Of a DNA stretch of 64,000 nt, positions 31,600 through 42,794 are shown piece by piece. Under the pieces are notes generated by a model. It was not told the origin of the DNA. It made no database searches and worked only from the letters and a program-made list of their open reading frames with translations. Made by a program: the position numbers and the translations under genes. Within the stretch, counting starts at the first letter, position 1; each line of letters starts with the position of its first letter. Source of the DNA: Chaenocephalus aceratus (lineage: Eukaryota; Chordata; Actinopteri; Perciformes; Channichthyidae); assembly GCA_023974075.1 (NCBI GenBank), contig CM043798.1:7042173-7106172 (forward strand). The letters run 5' to 3'.

Positions 31600-32523
31600 G
31601 CCGCCGCTGCCTTGTGATGTCCCTGGGATATCACGCCGCATGGCACTTTCCAAAGAGGACCATGTTGATCTCCTGGGAGCCCCCGTGTCTACGGAAGGGC
31701 TCCATGGATCAATCTCCTTGCTCATGGGATAAGGAGTAATCGCAGCGTGGCTGCTTCTTGCCCATCCCCCCACTCCCCGCCCCCTGCTGTAAACCCCAGT
31801 ATAGGGAGCCAGCAGGTGGGCGTGTGCACGTGAGTGGAATAAACCGAGTGCTGTCAAAGCACTGTGCGGGTTCACGTATTGCCGGCGTGCTGTTGTCAGA
31901 AAACACACCTTTCCTGGTATAATAGCTCCGATTAATGCATTTCACCGTTGAATGGGAAATACAGCGTTAATACGTGGGCGCGTGGCCCTCCTGAGAGCGG
32001 CCGCGGTGCGTTCAGGGACCTCCGCAGGAGAACGGTGGTTTACGTTTGTAAACTCTAATTCTAGAGTGATGTGTGTGTGGGAAAAATGCATTCAGTAAAA
32101 ATGATTGCATTTATCCCAGAGTAAGAGTCATCTCTCTCCACAATTCCACTTTTCCCCATAATGTCCGTTTCAAAGAGACGGCATTGTGACGGCGCGCGCG
32201 GCCCCCCTCCCGCCAGGACGGAACGGTGCGTTGAAAGACCTCAGTAGAGAGAAGACTCACCGCAGCGCGTGCTCCTCCTCCGCCCTCCACCTCCGCCCTC
32301 CACCTCCGCCCTCCACCTCTTCAGCCCACCCTGTAGAACCGACTAGAGATGGCAAATCCGGATCCTTTTACGGACTCAGGGTCTTCTGAGTCAGTCATTG
32401 AAGAGATCCGGATCATACGAGTCATTTGGGTGATATGAGTCAGCATCACCAAGACCGTAGAAATCCTATCGTTGAAACCGAAAACCGAAAAGCATTTCAC
32501 GAGCAAAACTGGACTAAACTGAC
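31600..32523. other. Unrecognised GC-rich interval, with 12-bp tandem repeat
   Basis: It contains three copies of CCGCCCTCCACCT at about 32,280-32,320. A terminus-like GAGATGGCAAATCCGGATCC at about 32,346 is followed by GAGTCA/GATCCGGATC motifs, probably one end of a hAT whose other end (CACGGATCCCGCGATTTT, about 34,100) lies past the next insertion. No gene was recognised. Confidence 0.35.
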
Positions 32524-32531
32524 GTTATATT

Positions 32532-33822
32532 CAGGGCTGCACATAACTGGTGCGCATGCGCACCTCCGACAAAAAAAGAGCACCGGGTCATTTAAAAAAA
32601 GGCGCATTTGCGTACCAACATTGAGAGAGGGAGATATGTGCGAGTTGCATATGAACTCAGGGCCGGCCCGTAGCACTGGCGTTATAGATGGGCGCCAGAT
32701 CTGTGGAGGCGCTGTGCTGGCAGCTCTGGGAGGGAAAAAAACATTTTTGACCGTTGGGGCTCATCCTAATTTTCGGCCTTGATGTAACAACATTCATAAT
32801 TAAGTGATGTAACACCCTTTTCATCTCGGTTACATGTTTCATGTGCCCTGTACGATGGGCGCTGTAAGTGATGAAAATGGGGGATGTTGGCTTATCTGGC
32901 ACCCGCAGCTCACAGCCAAGTGCGACTGAGCGTGGGAGAGAGGGAGGGTGCACCGGTACCGGCGCTGTTGTTATTAGAATCTGGTGCTAGCTGCTCTAAC
33001 GGATATAAGAAGAAGATGTTTCTACAATAATGTGGAGGGAGAGTCCTCTCCAGTCAGACTGAGAGGCTGATAACTACAGCTCAGTGAGGTAAAGGACTGA
33101 GTGTTTAGATAGTTCACTTTAGTCTAAGTTATCTCAGTGGGTCTCAAACGTTTTGATCACAATTTATGTAAACACATATTCCCAAGGCACTCCTTTATAA
33201 TTATTGGGATAAACAGGTTTGAAATCATTCCAATGTATACTATAGGACAGTAAACCAGACATATCCTTTAAAACTGGAGATAAAAAAAAATGCATAAATA
33301 AATATTAAGATAAAATAAGATATGAATGAACAACTAAAATAAGTTACATTAATTTGTTATTGGCTATGGTAGGTTATTGGTTATGTTCACATACTTATTT
33401 GATTACATCCACTTGTCTAAGATGATAACAGAGACTTTCGACCCAAAACCAGCTGTTGACTTGTGGATGCAAGCATCTAATCGCAGACTCAACCAGAGAG
33501 AAAGTAGTAGGCCTACATCATCAGCTACCATGTCTGACAGAGAGGAAGACAGTGAGGAGAACTCAGGAGGGCAGATGACAGCTTGTAGAATACTGGTCGT
33601 GCTAGTGTTGTCTTGTGTTCACCTCTGCACGTGTGTTCTGTGTTCACCTCTGCATGTGTGTTCTGTGTTCACCTCTGTATGTGTGTTCAGTGCGGTGTGT
33701 CTGGCAAATAAAGTCAAGACCCCCTCAAAAGTTACGGTTTATTTCATTTTAAGGATGAGCACCAAGCAACATCTCCAGGTGCTCCTTTGAGAACCAGGAC
33801 AAAAAAGTTATGTGCACCCCTG
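32532..33822 (+). mobile_element. hAT with perfect 8-bp duplication GTTATATT
   Basis: Ends CAGGGCTGCACATAACTGGT and, inverted, CAGGGGTGCACATAACTTTT, flanked by GTTATATT at 32,524-32,531 and 33,823-33,830. Length is 1291 bp. A short remnant of transposase C-terminus is seen at about 33,420-33,590. A relative of its left end (CAGGGATGCACATAACTGGT) lies at 45,487. Confidence 0.95.
33423..33594 (+). pseudogene. C-terminal tail of a hAT transposase
   Basis: The plus frame reads TFDPKPAVDLWMQASNRRLN and then a Ser/Glu-rich tail (SDREEDSEENSGG). It resembles the segment after the dimerisation domain in TTF/ZNF862-like hAT proteins, but no diagnostic motif is present. The assignment leans on its position inside the hAT. 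Confidence 0.45.
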
Positions 33823-33846
33823 GTTATATTAACCTCCGCTACACAG

Positions 33847-34838
33847 TGTCTTTTGCTTTAATAAAAAATGTTGATCACAAAAAAAAGGGTTATTTGGCGA
33901 TTTGGCGAATCTGAGTCTGCTGTTGACTCCTGCATGAGGACGAGTCTGCTGGATCTCTGGATCTGCATACGGTTACGGCTCTGATTCCGCACGAGTCTGC
34001 TGTGTTTTGCACAGTGAGTCAGGATTTGCGAATCTGAGTCTGTGAAGTTCCGCTGACTAACTCCTAGGCTACTGGTCTCTCTCGATCATTGTCCTGGATT
34101 CACGGATCCCGCGATTTTGATTAAGTCCATTATGTTTCCGGCTCTAAATTAAGTTTCAGTGTAGACTTCTAACAAAATTGTCATGTTGTGCAACAGTCGC
34201 CTGCGTGTAATAGCTGCATTTCCAATAAGGATCTTACTTGGCAAAACGTTTATTTTGAACAAAGAAACAAACAATGACAAATGATATAAAATTGCAAAAC
34301 AGTTAGAATATATAAAATGTCTTAATTATACAATTATTATTATCAAATTAAAACACAATTATGCAAAATTTGCTTTAGTAAAGGAACATATTAAAAATAA
34401 CTATGTACATATAATGCACACACAAAAAAATCAAGCATCTCCACCCAGTATCTCCACCCATGATAAAATAAGAAATTGATTAAAATGACCATATATACAT
34501 ATTTGGGTCATGAAAATAGTGTGTATGTAAATCTAATAATATGTACCCCCCCCCCCCCCCCCCTATTTTCTCACGGACTGCGTAATCATTGCAATACTGG
34601 TGTTTGTATGTGTTAAATGTGTGTAAAGTCGTGTCTTTGCTTTAATAAAACACGTTGATCACAAAAAAAAGGGTCATTTTGCGAATCTCAGTCTGCTGTT
34701 GACTCCTGCATGACGACGAGTCTGCTGGATCTCTGGATCTGCTGCTATACGGTTACGGCTCTGAGTCCGCACAAGTCTGCTGTGTTTTGCACAGTGAGTC
34801 AGGATTTGCGAATCTTTGATTCTGCTGTTGACTCGTGC
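33847..34838. repeat. About 200-bp direct duplication (33,847-34,042 and 34,633-34,838)
   Basis: Both copies run TTTGCTTTAATAAAA, GTTGATCACAAAAAAAAGGG, CTGCTGTTGACTCCTGCATG, GTCTGCTGGATCTCTGGATC, ACGGTTACGGCTCTGA and TTGCACAGTGAGTCAGGATT in order. The 590 bp between contains an (AT)-rich stretch and a C run at 34,546-34,563. GAGTCTGCTG motifs recur within each copy. Confidence 0.8.
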
Positions 34839-34984
34839 ATAATATAGCCGCGGGAGCTGGAGGAGGGGCTGCAACATGTTTACGGTGGCCCTGAAGTGCA
34901 AGACACCATGCATTTCAGAAAACACCACAGCATTTCAGAAAACACTACAGCAAACTCCGGTTTTGGGGGTCCCCGGATCACCTC

Positions 34985-35060
34985 CGGAGGGGGTCTCCAC
35001 TGGGACGGGTGATCTCCTACATCACAGTGTTCACGGACGCATCCAGAACAGGATGGGGAA
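34985..35060 (+). pseudogene. DIRS RNase H, first half
   Basis: In one plus frame the sequence reads VISYITVFTDASRTGWG, matching the TDAS-x-x-GWG start of DIRS-type RNase H with its first catalytic Asp. It then runs into the 25-bp palindrome at 35,065-35,118, which is not expected in the family, and the frame is lost. Confidence 0.65.
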
Positions 35061-35064
35061 GAGC

Positions 35065-35118
35065 CTGTTAGAGCCCAGCACCCACCTATATCCATAGGTG
35101 GGTGCTGGGCTCTAACAG
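35065..35118. repeat. Perfect 25-bp hairpin in the DIRS fragment
   Basis: CTGTTAGAGCCCAGCACCCA (then CCTAT) at 35,065-35,089 is exactly reversed at 35,094-35,118, with a 4-nt spacer. It looks like local inverted duplication in the coding region. Confidence 0.9.
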
Positions 35119-35144
35119 AGTCTTGACACAGCAACCTCCTAGGG

Positions 35145-36433
35145 CAGGGGTCACCAACCTTTTTTAGGGTGAGGGCTACTTTCAAAAAATAAAACAAGTC
35201 GAGGGCTACTTTTACTCCTCTTTTTTTGTTTTTTGCAGTGTATATATTTAGCACATTTTAACATTATTATATGCTGACCTTTAACCTTTGTGTGCTGTTT
35301 GGGTCTGTGGGACCCGTTTGCAGTGTTTACTAAAAGAAAATGTTTGCAATTTAATTAATGTAACCTTTTTTATTTGGGGGTGGATCTCACCTCCTCTAGG
35401 GGGGTCCTCACCGCCTCATGAGCATGCATGGAAGATTTTTTTTTTAAATGTTTAAGTGAAATGCATCAATCTGGTGCACTTTGAGCACAACATGAATTCA
35501 TGGATACAGCTCTCAACACTCACATGAAAGAGGAGCTGTATTTTCAATAATTCAAACATCTTTAGAATATGATCACAACCAATAACAAATCATTTAAACT
35601 TGTTTATTCTTATCTTATGTTACCTATTAGCATTCTTTCTTTTTCTTTATGCATATTTTACTAACCACTCCCCTTTTAAACTGTTTTTTTTACTGTCCTA
35701 TAGTACACATTGGAATTATTTCTTACTTTATCTATATTAAATGTGTGTGAGGTGTGCTCTCCCTAGCTCTCTTTCTCTCCGTCTCTCTCTCTCTCTCTCC
35801 CTCCCTCCCTAGCTCGCTCACTCTCTCTCTCTCTCTCGCTCGCTCACAAAGGCTGTGTGCTCCTCCGTGGCGATGACGGCTTGCGTTAAAAAATAATAAT
35901 AAACATATTTGTAAAGTGGGGACACAAAGGTGATTTCGAAAAGTGCGGGGGACATGTCCCCAGTGGAAATTACGCCATGCGTGTGTGTGCGTCAAGTGCA
36001 ATAAATATATAAGTTACAACACACAGAGTAAAACTCTGCCCCTCATGTGTTGTATAGGCTGGCATGATAGGCTGTTCAATGGGGCTGATGTGTAGTGTAG
36101 ATTCTGCCAGAAGGAAAATCAGCGGGGAGGTGCCACATTGGTTTTCTTCCCGACTGCAACGCTGGTCCCGCAAATCAAGCAAGAACGTGATTGGTCGATA
36201 TTCATTGTGGGGAGGGGTGTTATAGAGTTGTAGTAAGTAGATAGAGTTCGCTTTGATTTAGGTTTCGTTTATGCATAGGGTAGATTCTTTTAATTACATT
36301 TCCTTTTTTGTTTTGTGTATTTTATACATTTTGGATTTGCTTGGCGAGCTATTCTTAGAACATGCCCGGCGGGCGACTCACGTTGCCCCTGCGGGCGACT
36401 AAGTGCCCGCGGGCACCGTGTTGGCTACCCCTG
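35145..36433. mobile_element. hAT within DIRS, 8-bp duplication TCCTAGRG
   Basis: Ends CAGGGGTCACCAACCTTTTT and, inverted, CAGGGGTAGCCAACACGGTG. Flanks TCCTAGGG (35,137-35,144) and TCCTAGAG (36,434-36,441) match at 7 of 8. Length is 1289 bp with no transposase. It holds a CT microsatellite (about 35,757-35,847) and GCGGGCGACT motifs near the right end. Confidence 0.85.
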
Positions 36434-36441
36434 TCCTAGAG

Positions 36442-36776
36442 CTACCGCGGTAGTGTTAGTCCTCCAGCATTTCATGCCCAAGGGAGATATGTAATGTCAA
36501 GAGTGACAGCACCACAGTGGCTTATATCAACTTGTTAGCGGAAAGGCTGTGGTTATGGGCTTCAGAGGTGGTGTTACCTCTGAGAGCCCCCATATCCTGG
36601 AACTGGAGAACAGGTCCCCCTCGACATGAGGTCGGCCCCCTGCCAGGCGAATGGACGCTTCACCCAGAGGTGGTGAAGCAGATCTGGGCCCAGTTCGGGA
36701 GAGCGGAAGTGGGTCTGTTCGCCAGCCGGTGCAACAACCACTGTGCCCTGTGGTTCTCGCCCCAGTGAGATGATAG
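36442..36776 (+). pseudogene. DIRS RNase H, second half
   Basis: Plus-strand coding, partly as MAYINLLAERLWLWASE at 36,517. It continues ISWNWRTGPPRHEVGPLPGE, WTLHPEVVKQIWAQFGRAEV and GLFASRCNNHCALWFS. The W-x-L-HP...FG...DLFAS pattern is diagnostic for DIRS elements after RNase H. The coding stops at 36,766 where the TTCATGAA-rich element begins. A frameshift precedes the Met. Confidence 0.8.
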
Positions 36777-37380
36777 TGAACTGTTCATGAACTTGTCATG
36801 AAAAGTTCATGAAATATCAGTGAACCATATTCATGAACAGCTCATAAACAGCTCATAACAAAGTTGATGAACTGTTCATGAAAGTGTCATGAACATTAAA
36901 TGGCACTAGGGCAGTTCATGAACTACTCATGAAACTCCTGTGCTGGAATGGTTCATGAACAATTCATGGAATATGGTTTTGGCAAGTTCATGAACAATTC
37001 ATGAAATGGAGTTTTCAGTGAGTGTGTAGGGATATTCAGTTTTCAACCAAGAACATATCAAGAACTGTTCATAACAACTTCATGCACCGTTCATGAACAG
37101 TTCATACCCAGTCACTGAATATAATTCAATGGCTGGCTATGAACTGTTCATGAACCATTGACTGTGGGTCAATTGGCAACCATAGAAAACAACAATTATG
37201 TCAATCACAATGGAACTTTACTCAAATTAACAAGCAAACAAACATGCATATATACAGGTGGAGCACTACAATTAATCCTATCACTATTTGAAGCACAGTT
37301 CTTGATACTCAGCTGCACACATTTTTTTGTTACGTACGGGTCCCAAAAGCTTGGGTACCACAGCAACAATAAATGATTTC

Positions 37381-38581
37381 TGTAGAAAACAGAAAAGTGC
37401 AGCAGCAATAATTATACACAGGATCCGGTTGATCGTCTGGATTGCTTCTTATTCAAAATTCAAAGTACACAGTTACATTCAAATAGCTGTACTTTACAAA
37501 CATCACATTTCTCCATTTAAGTTATCCGTCTGTCACAGTCAATTACTGTATCTCAAGGAGAAATCCAACATAGTCAATATAAATTATTACATTACATTGC
37601 ATTTAGCTGACGCTTTTATCCAAAGCGACTTACAATAAGTGCGTTAGACCAACAAAATACAAACTTGAAGAAAACATGGGAACATGATGGGAACTTGGGT
37701 CCCCTTCGCAGTGCGGGTGCAGCGAGCCGTTTGGTTGATGCAGAGCGGCGTGCACGTGCTGGGGTGTACGGTTTAACCATGTCCTGGATGTAGGAAGGGC
37801 CAGATCCATTCGCTGCATGGTACGCAAGTACCATTGTCTTGAAGTGGATTCTAGCAGTTACCGGAAGCCAGTGAAGTGAGCGGAGGAGTGGCGTGGTGTG
37901 GGAGAATTTAGGAAGGTTGAAGACCAGGCGAGCCGCTGCATTCTGGGTGAGCTGCAGAGGTCGGATGGCACATGCAGGTAGACCAGCCAGGAGGGAGTTG
38001 CAGTAGTCTAGGCGTGAGATGACGAGAGCCTGGACCAGAACCTGCGTGGCTTTCTGGGTCAGCTGGGGACGCATCCTCCTGATGTTGTAAAGCGTGTATC
38101 TGCAGCAGCGGGTTGTAGCAGCTAGTTTGCAGTGAAGGACAGGTTGTTATCTATAAACACATACCGCTATCAAATAATACTTTCTATCAATATATCTATC
38201 TTTACCAAATATAACATATTATGGAGATCACAAAAATACACTGTCAATGTTAATAAACAAAAAACAAGGCAATGTGCCTGCAAGACTTCACTCAGGTAAA
38301 CATAACATATTACCCGTGCGCAGCAGCTAACCTGCCTGCGAGCCTTCGCTCAGGCCGCGAAAATTGCATCTATTGTTGCCGACAGTTTAGTATTTTAAAA
38401 TACCGTTACTATGTCAAACATGCTCAAAACCTTCTGACACACTCTCCTAAACACTCCAACTCATATCTAATTCACACAAGTTAACATCGATCATTTTCAT
38501 CATGTACTGACCTGTAGAAAACAGAAAAGTGCAGCAGCAATAATTATACACAGGATCCGGTTGATCGTCTGGATTGCTTCT
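37381..38581. repeat. Perfect 69-bp direct repeat flanking 1.06 kb
   Basis: TGTAGAAAACAGAAAAGTGC through GTCTGGATTGCTTCT is identical at 37,381-37,449 and 38,513-38,581. The intervening segment includes the inverted LINE fragment. Identity over 69 bp in such diverged surroundings implies a recent duplication, or an insertion with a very long flanking repeat. Confidence 0.9.
37585..38105 (-). mobile_element. L2/Rex-type LINE 3' fragment, minus
   Basis: It is the same family as 21,035-21,788, inverted. The frame 37,616-38,074 has LDYCNSLLAGLPACAIRPLQ, ARLVFN, LHWLPV and YTPARARRSASTKRLAAPAL. The tail GTCGCTTTGGATAAAAGCGT lies at the left. It is shorter than the other copy because about 130 bp of the coding end are missing near 37,680. 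Confidence 0.85.
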
Positions 38582-39239
38582 GAGGAGGGGGCGGAAGTGT
38601 CCCCCCTAAAATAACCCAGATGTCACCGCTCACCTGCCAAAGGTTCCACCTTGGCGCTACTTACTCGTACTGCTTCTCAAACAGTACAGATAAACCATAA
38701 AATGATATGAATGTCACCAAAATAAATACAGATAATGTTCAGTTTCAAATTCACTATTGTTTTTGTTTTAAGATTAAAGTTTTTAAAAATAAAGAAATGT
38801 TCAAATAGTAGATGAATATTCAAGAGGTCTTTAAAATCATCACACTGATCATCAAAGTTCATAAAATGCTCATGAATATTCAAAAATATTCTGAACTTGC
38901 CACAATCATCCAAAATTCATGAATGCTAATAGTCATGAAAAGGTTCATGAAATACTCATGCAAACTTTGTGGGGTTTTAATTATAATTTTGTGATTGGCT
39001 GGATCATGAAAAGTTTATAAATTGCTCATAAAAGTCTGTCATGAGCAAAACAGGAACTTCATATGAATGAACAATGTTCATAAAAATGTCATGAACTGCT
39101 CTTTAAAATGGTTCATGAGCATTTTAAGAATTTTGGTTCATGAACATGACAAGTGAACATATAATGAGTTGTTCATGAATGTTTCATGAGTGCTCATGAA
39201 CAGCTCATATAGTCATGAACTCCATCTCGCAGGGGCGTA

Positions 39240-39480
39240 CAAGGTTTCGAGTGTTAGCTAACAAGGTACACTCCCATGTTTTGTTTTAGCAACTACTTTT
39301 CTGTGTACCTTGTCTTTGCCAACACTCATGTTATCCACAGCATACACAGCGATCTTAACGAAAAAATCTAGTTGCTAAAACAAAACACGGGAGTGTACCT
39401 TGTTAGCTAATGTTATAGCTGACATTAACGTTACCATTACACTCGTTTAAACACTCACCAAAACCTTGTACAGCCGGTGC
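39240..39480 (-). repeat. Intron segment shared with the YqaJ gene (23,790-24,010)
   Basis: The order of blocks matches the intron downstream of RLYKVS in the 24-kb gene, including the donor-side AAGGTTTTGGTGAGT. Homology ends inside the exon at ACCGGCT (39,478), where a hAT C-terminal sequence takes over. Confidence 0.75.
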
Positions 39481-39707
39481 ACCAGGGTTGAGAGACGAGC
39501 ATGTGACAGACGAGATCTGTACTTGGTTTTTATTATGTTTAGATGAGAGAATTCCCTCTCACAAACTGCACTGCTCAAAGGCAGTGTAAGAGACAGTTTA
39601 ACTAACTTGTTGATGCTGGGGAAAGAAAATTGTAGATTTCCTGTATTCTGGTGCATGAGGAAAATGATGGGTACATTTTGTAATTTCATCCAGTAGTAAA
39701 GAAACAT
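39463..39707 (-). pseudogene. hAT C-terminal dimerisation (hATC) domain fragment
   Basis: The minus frame reads FPSINKLVKLSLTLPLSSAV then CEREFSHLNIIKTKYRSRLS and HARLSTLV. The C-E-R-x-FS...K...RxRL pattern is the hATC block in which a transposase dimerises. The last residues HRLYKVLVSV come from the repeat shared with 24.0 kb, so this is a junction. Upstream transposase parts are absent. Confidence 0.75.
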
Positions 39708-39845
39708 ATTTGATTATTAATTCAGAGCCGCCTTTAATGAAAAAACACTCATTATTTATTTAAACTTAAGCATCTCTTGCATGCGGTTGCAATTTCTGTT
39801 AAATGAATTTATTTAACGTTATCAAATGATCAATCAGATTAGACC

Positions 39846-40112
39846 AGAGGTTCCCAAATGATTTCAGCTCGAGACCCAAAAGAGAAATGTGATGTCTCCC
39901 CAGGACCCAAACTTACAAAAATATCATGAATCATGAATTAAAATCAACATTTTAAAACTACAGATAAAGAACACAACAAAACATGAATTTAAGATGTATA
40001 TGACATGTATTTCATTGTAAAAAGAACATTACAAAACTCTGCCAATTGGCGACCTTATAAAAAACAGGTACGTGACCCATTTTGACCCTAACTTTGGAAA
40101 AGACTGCTTTGA
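39846..40112. mobile_element. hAT-like terminus CAGAGGTTCCCAAATG
   Basis: CAGAGGTTCCCAAATGATTT followed by GAGACCCAAAAG is a hAT end of the '...GGTTCCCAAA' kind. It is probably the 3' end of the element encoding the transposase relic at 40,113-42,130. Confidence 0.5.
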
Positions 40113-42130
40113 CTAAATGATGGGCACCAAAAACATGCCTCCTTTTTTCATTTGCAGAGATAAAGAGCTGGCAATCTCTTCTATATCAACTTGATCAAGT
40201 TTCTCTTGGTGGATGTGGCAGACACCTACATTGTTCAAACGACGTTGACTCATGGAGGAGCGGAGCCATGTCTTAAGCCTTCTTAAGGCAATAAAAACGT
40301 TGTTCTGCTTCGGCTGAGGAGCATGAACTACAAGAAGAAGTCTAACCAAAGACTCTACTTGGGTAAAGAGAGCACAGACTTCTAGCAGCATAGCTTTGAG
40401 AGCGTTTTACTGTGTCAGTGATGGTGCTGAATGGATATTGAAGCTTAAACATTGCCAGCTGTACCTCCAGTGAATTGCGATTCAGTTCTGGGTAAAGACT
40501 GACAACATAATCCTTTCCAGAGACTAGGACCCTTCCAACTTGTTAAGAGTATCAAAGCTGCTCTGGTCAAAGCGCTTGGTCAACTGTACATCAACAGCAT
40601 CTAGCACTTTGAAGAATTCTATTCTATAGTGCTCTTCAGTTGATGCTGGTGTGAACGCTGCTGCATTTCCTTTGTAGCGCTTAGGAGGCATCTGGATGGT
40701 CTCAATGCCCATTTCACTGATCATGTTACAGGCCCTTGCATACATCTGATGGAAGCTTTCATCAGACCTCTTCACTCTATGCGTTTTTTTTTCACGCAAT
40801 CAACTGCAGCCAGCATCCCTGTGACGCTTCCAGTCTTGCTCTGAAGGGAGCGGTTGAGGCACTCTAGTTCTTTAAGGGCTTCGGAGGCTAGAAGAAGGCA
40901 GAGCCAAGTGTGCCCCTTCTGAAAGCGTTCCAGGAGTCCTCTTGCGGTTTTGCATGTGTCAGAGGAGCCAGATGCAGCCTTTTCCTACAACTACCTGAAT
41001 GGCCACTAGCCTCACAAGCCATCGTGTAGGGCAGAGGGGCTTCAGACTGTGCAATCTCTTTAAAAATAGTCTTGTATTTTCCAGACTGGTGGTAGAGAGT
41101 GCCAAGTTTGTGGACCAAATTCAGTGCATCAGACACAACAGGGGATGAGCTACAGGCTGTCTGAGTCACAAGGTTGACACAGTGAGGACCACAATGGACA
41201 TACAAATCAAGAGGTTACTCCTCTCTGAGAACTGCTTGAACTTCTTTGCTTTCGCCGGACATGTTTGCAGCTCCATCGTAAGTCTGCCCTCGAAGACAGG
41301 ACAAGGGCAAGTTCAACCGCAGGAGAACATCAGTTGCGACCTTAGCCAAATTCTTCCCTGTCGTTGAAGACACCTCATAGACCTACAAAGTCTTCATGAA
41401 GGATAAGGTCATGATCCACATAACGGATACATATGGCCTCTTGTTCAACTTCCGAAAACATCCTGGGTTCCATCAATAATAATGGAGTACTGAAGTGCGG
41501 GCAACCCCTGTACTGTATTTGTACTTCTCCTAACAATGGAGTTGGCCATGATATTCAAAACCTCATTTTGAATCACAGCGCTTGTGTAATTGTTTGAGGG
41601 CTTACTCAGCCATCTCTTCAGCACATCATCATCCCCTGATCTGAGTTGCAGAAGCTGCCTTAGATTGCCTCATCACAGTCATGACCACGCAGAGCTAGAT
41701 CCTGACGAGCAAGAAAACAAATTGACTGAACTATTTTGAGCAGCCTCTCTTTGCTGCTGTTCCTTGGCTGTGGACAGCTGAGTTTCAACACTTCGTTATC
41801 GGTATGTGTGTGTTGTGATCGCAACTTTGTGTGCTTGACTCAGTTGGTGGGTGTGAACGTTTCTCAATTGCTCTTTTCCAGTTTCGAAAACCAGTGGACT
41901 CAAAGGCTTGATCCATATTTTTTTCTCTGTCTTTGAAGGCTTCCATGCAATAATAGCAGAATACGCCATTCTCATTAGGAGAATAATGAAGCCACGGAAA
42001 GTCCCTGAACCACTTCTCCTGAAATCTTAGCGTCTTATTTGGAAGTTGCTGGGGTGGAATGACTCTTGGGTCAGGGTGATTTGGCTTGCTATATATCTCA
42101 GCCTTGTCCCTCTCAAACTGGCTCTCACTC
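40113..42130 (-). pseudogene. TTF-type hAT transposase relic (ZMYM1-like)
   Basis: Read on the minus strand from 42,130: a TTF-type zinc-finger region (RVIPPQQLPNKTLRFQEKWF, then WLHYSPNENGVFCYYCMEAF), and a linker. Then comes the DUF4371-like catalytic part (YSIIIDGTQDVF about 41,490; YEVSSTTGKNLAKVATDVL about 41,360; LRGQTYDGAANMSGE about 41,270). Next are the insertion domain (DLYVHCGPHCVNLVTQTACS about 41,190; LYHQSGKYKTIF) and the hATC end (RLKTWLRSSMSQRRLNNVGV about 40,270). Many frameshifts and stops interrupt it. The order of domains matches full-length TTF/ZMYM1-like transposases, so it is a single decayed gene, not scattered pieces. Confidence 0.85.
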
Positions 42131-42794
42131 TCCTACTGTACCTGTCTAATCTTGCCTTCTCTTCCTAGAAACAAAAGTGACCACACGTTTTTTATACTGA
42201 AAAAAACGTAATATTAAGGATCCACCGTGTAAGATTTTCGTCATTTCTAAAAACATAAAATTAGCATTTTGTATCATATGTTGATGCCAGGCTGTGTTTT
42301 CAAAGCACTTGACTACACTCTCTGCCATTGTGTGTAAATAAATCACAATAATTTGAGAGTGCATTGTGGATTTACAGATGGAAATTTAGCATAGCCTAGG
42401 AAGTATGGAGTCAGATCAGTCTCAATATTAATAAATGCACGCAGAAGGATTCACAAATGTATTTCGGGATTTATATATAAATGACAACAAAAATATTTTT
42501 CAATGCACACAAATATTTATCGTTGTATATAAATGTTAAAGAAATCCACAGATAAAAAAACAAGTTTTACAAATATAGGCCTATTTCTGACACATACATA
42601 TTTATTGTTTAAGTAATGTAAAATAAATCCACAAATATATAAGGATGTTAAGTTCACCTAGGAATGGTATAATTGACTTAAATGTTCAAAATAAATGTTG
42701 CTCTTCTGTCTATTTTGGTCATATGATGCCCCTTGACTGAAATATTTTCCTGTTCAATATCCCCACTGATTTCCTTAAAATTCTGGGATGACAG
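42131..42794. other. AT-rich interval with a TATGGAGTCAGAT terminus at 42,402
   Basis: No coding. TATGGAGTCAGATCAGTCTC followed by AATATTAATA at 42,402 resembles the outer edge of the inverted-repeat element at 9428 and may be the left end of a related element. Downstream, ATATATAAATG and CACAAATAT motifs repeat loosely. The partner end was not found. Confidence 0.4.

Larger units (their letters stand above)
34940..36776 (+). mobile_element. DIRS retrotransposon fragment (RNase H region), split by a hAT
   Basis: Two pieces, 34,940-35,144 and 36,434-36,776, of a DIRS pol gene. They are joined by the target site of the hAT between them and share the GC content of the DIRS gag block at 5.9-8.3 kb. 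No reverse transcriptase or tyrosine recombinase is visible. Confidence 0.7.
36781..39225. mobile_element. Element with TTCATGAA-rich ends (2.4 kb)
   Basis: Both outer 350-400 bp (36,781-37,160 and about 38,870-39,225) are crowded with GTTCATGAAC/TTCATGAA motifs, about ten on the left and several on the right. They form short palindromes spaced 15-40 bp apart. The centre has a LINE fragment (37,585-38,105) and a 69-bp direct repeat. No terminal repeat or target duplication could be fixed, so the limits are approximate. Confidence 0.6.

Noticed and set aside
31305..31908. 113-aa and 118-aa minus frames
   Set aside because: They cross the terminus and target site of the ISL2EU-like element, so they cannot be one gene.
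35732..36001. 89-aa minus frame rich in Arg and Glu
   Set aside because: It derives from the CT microsatellite at about 35,757-35,847.
36781..37160. CRISPR-like regular repeats
   Set aside because: The TTCATGAA motifs are short palindromes at irregular spacing in a eukaryotic transposon-rich region; no spacer structure or cas genes.
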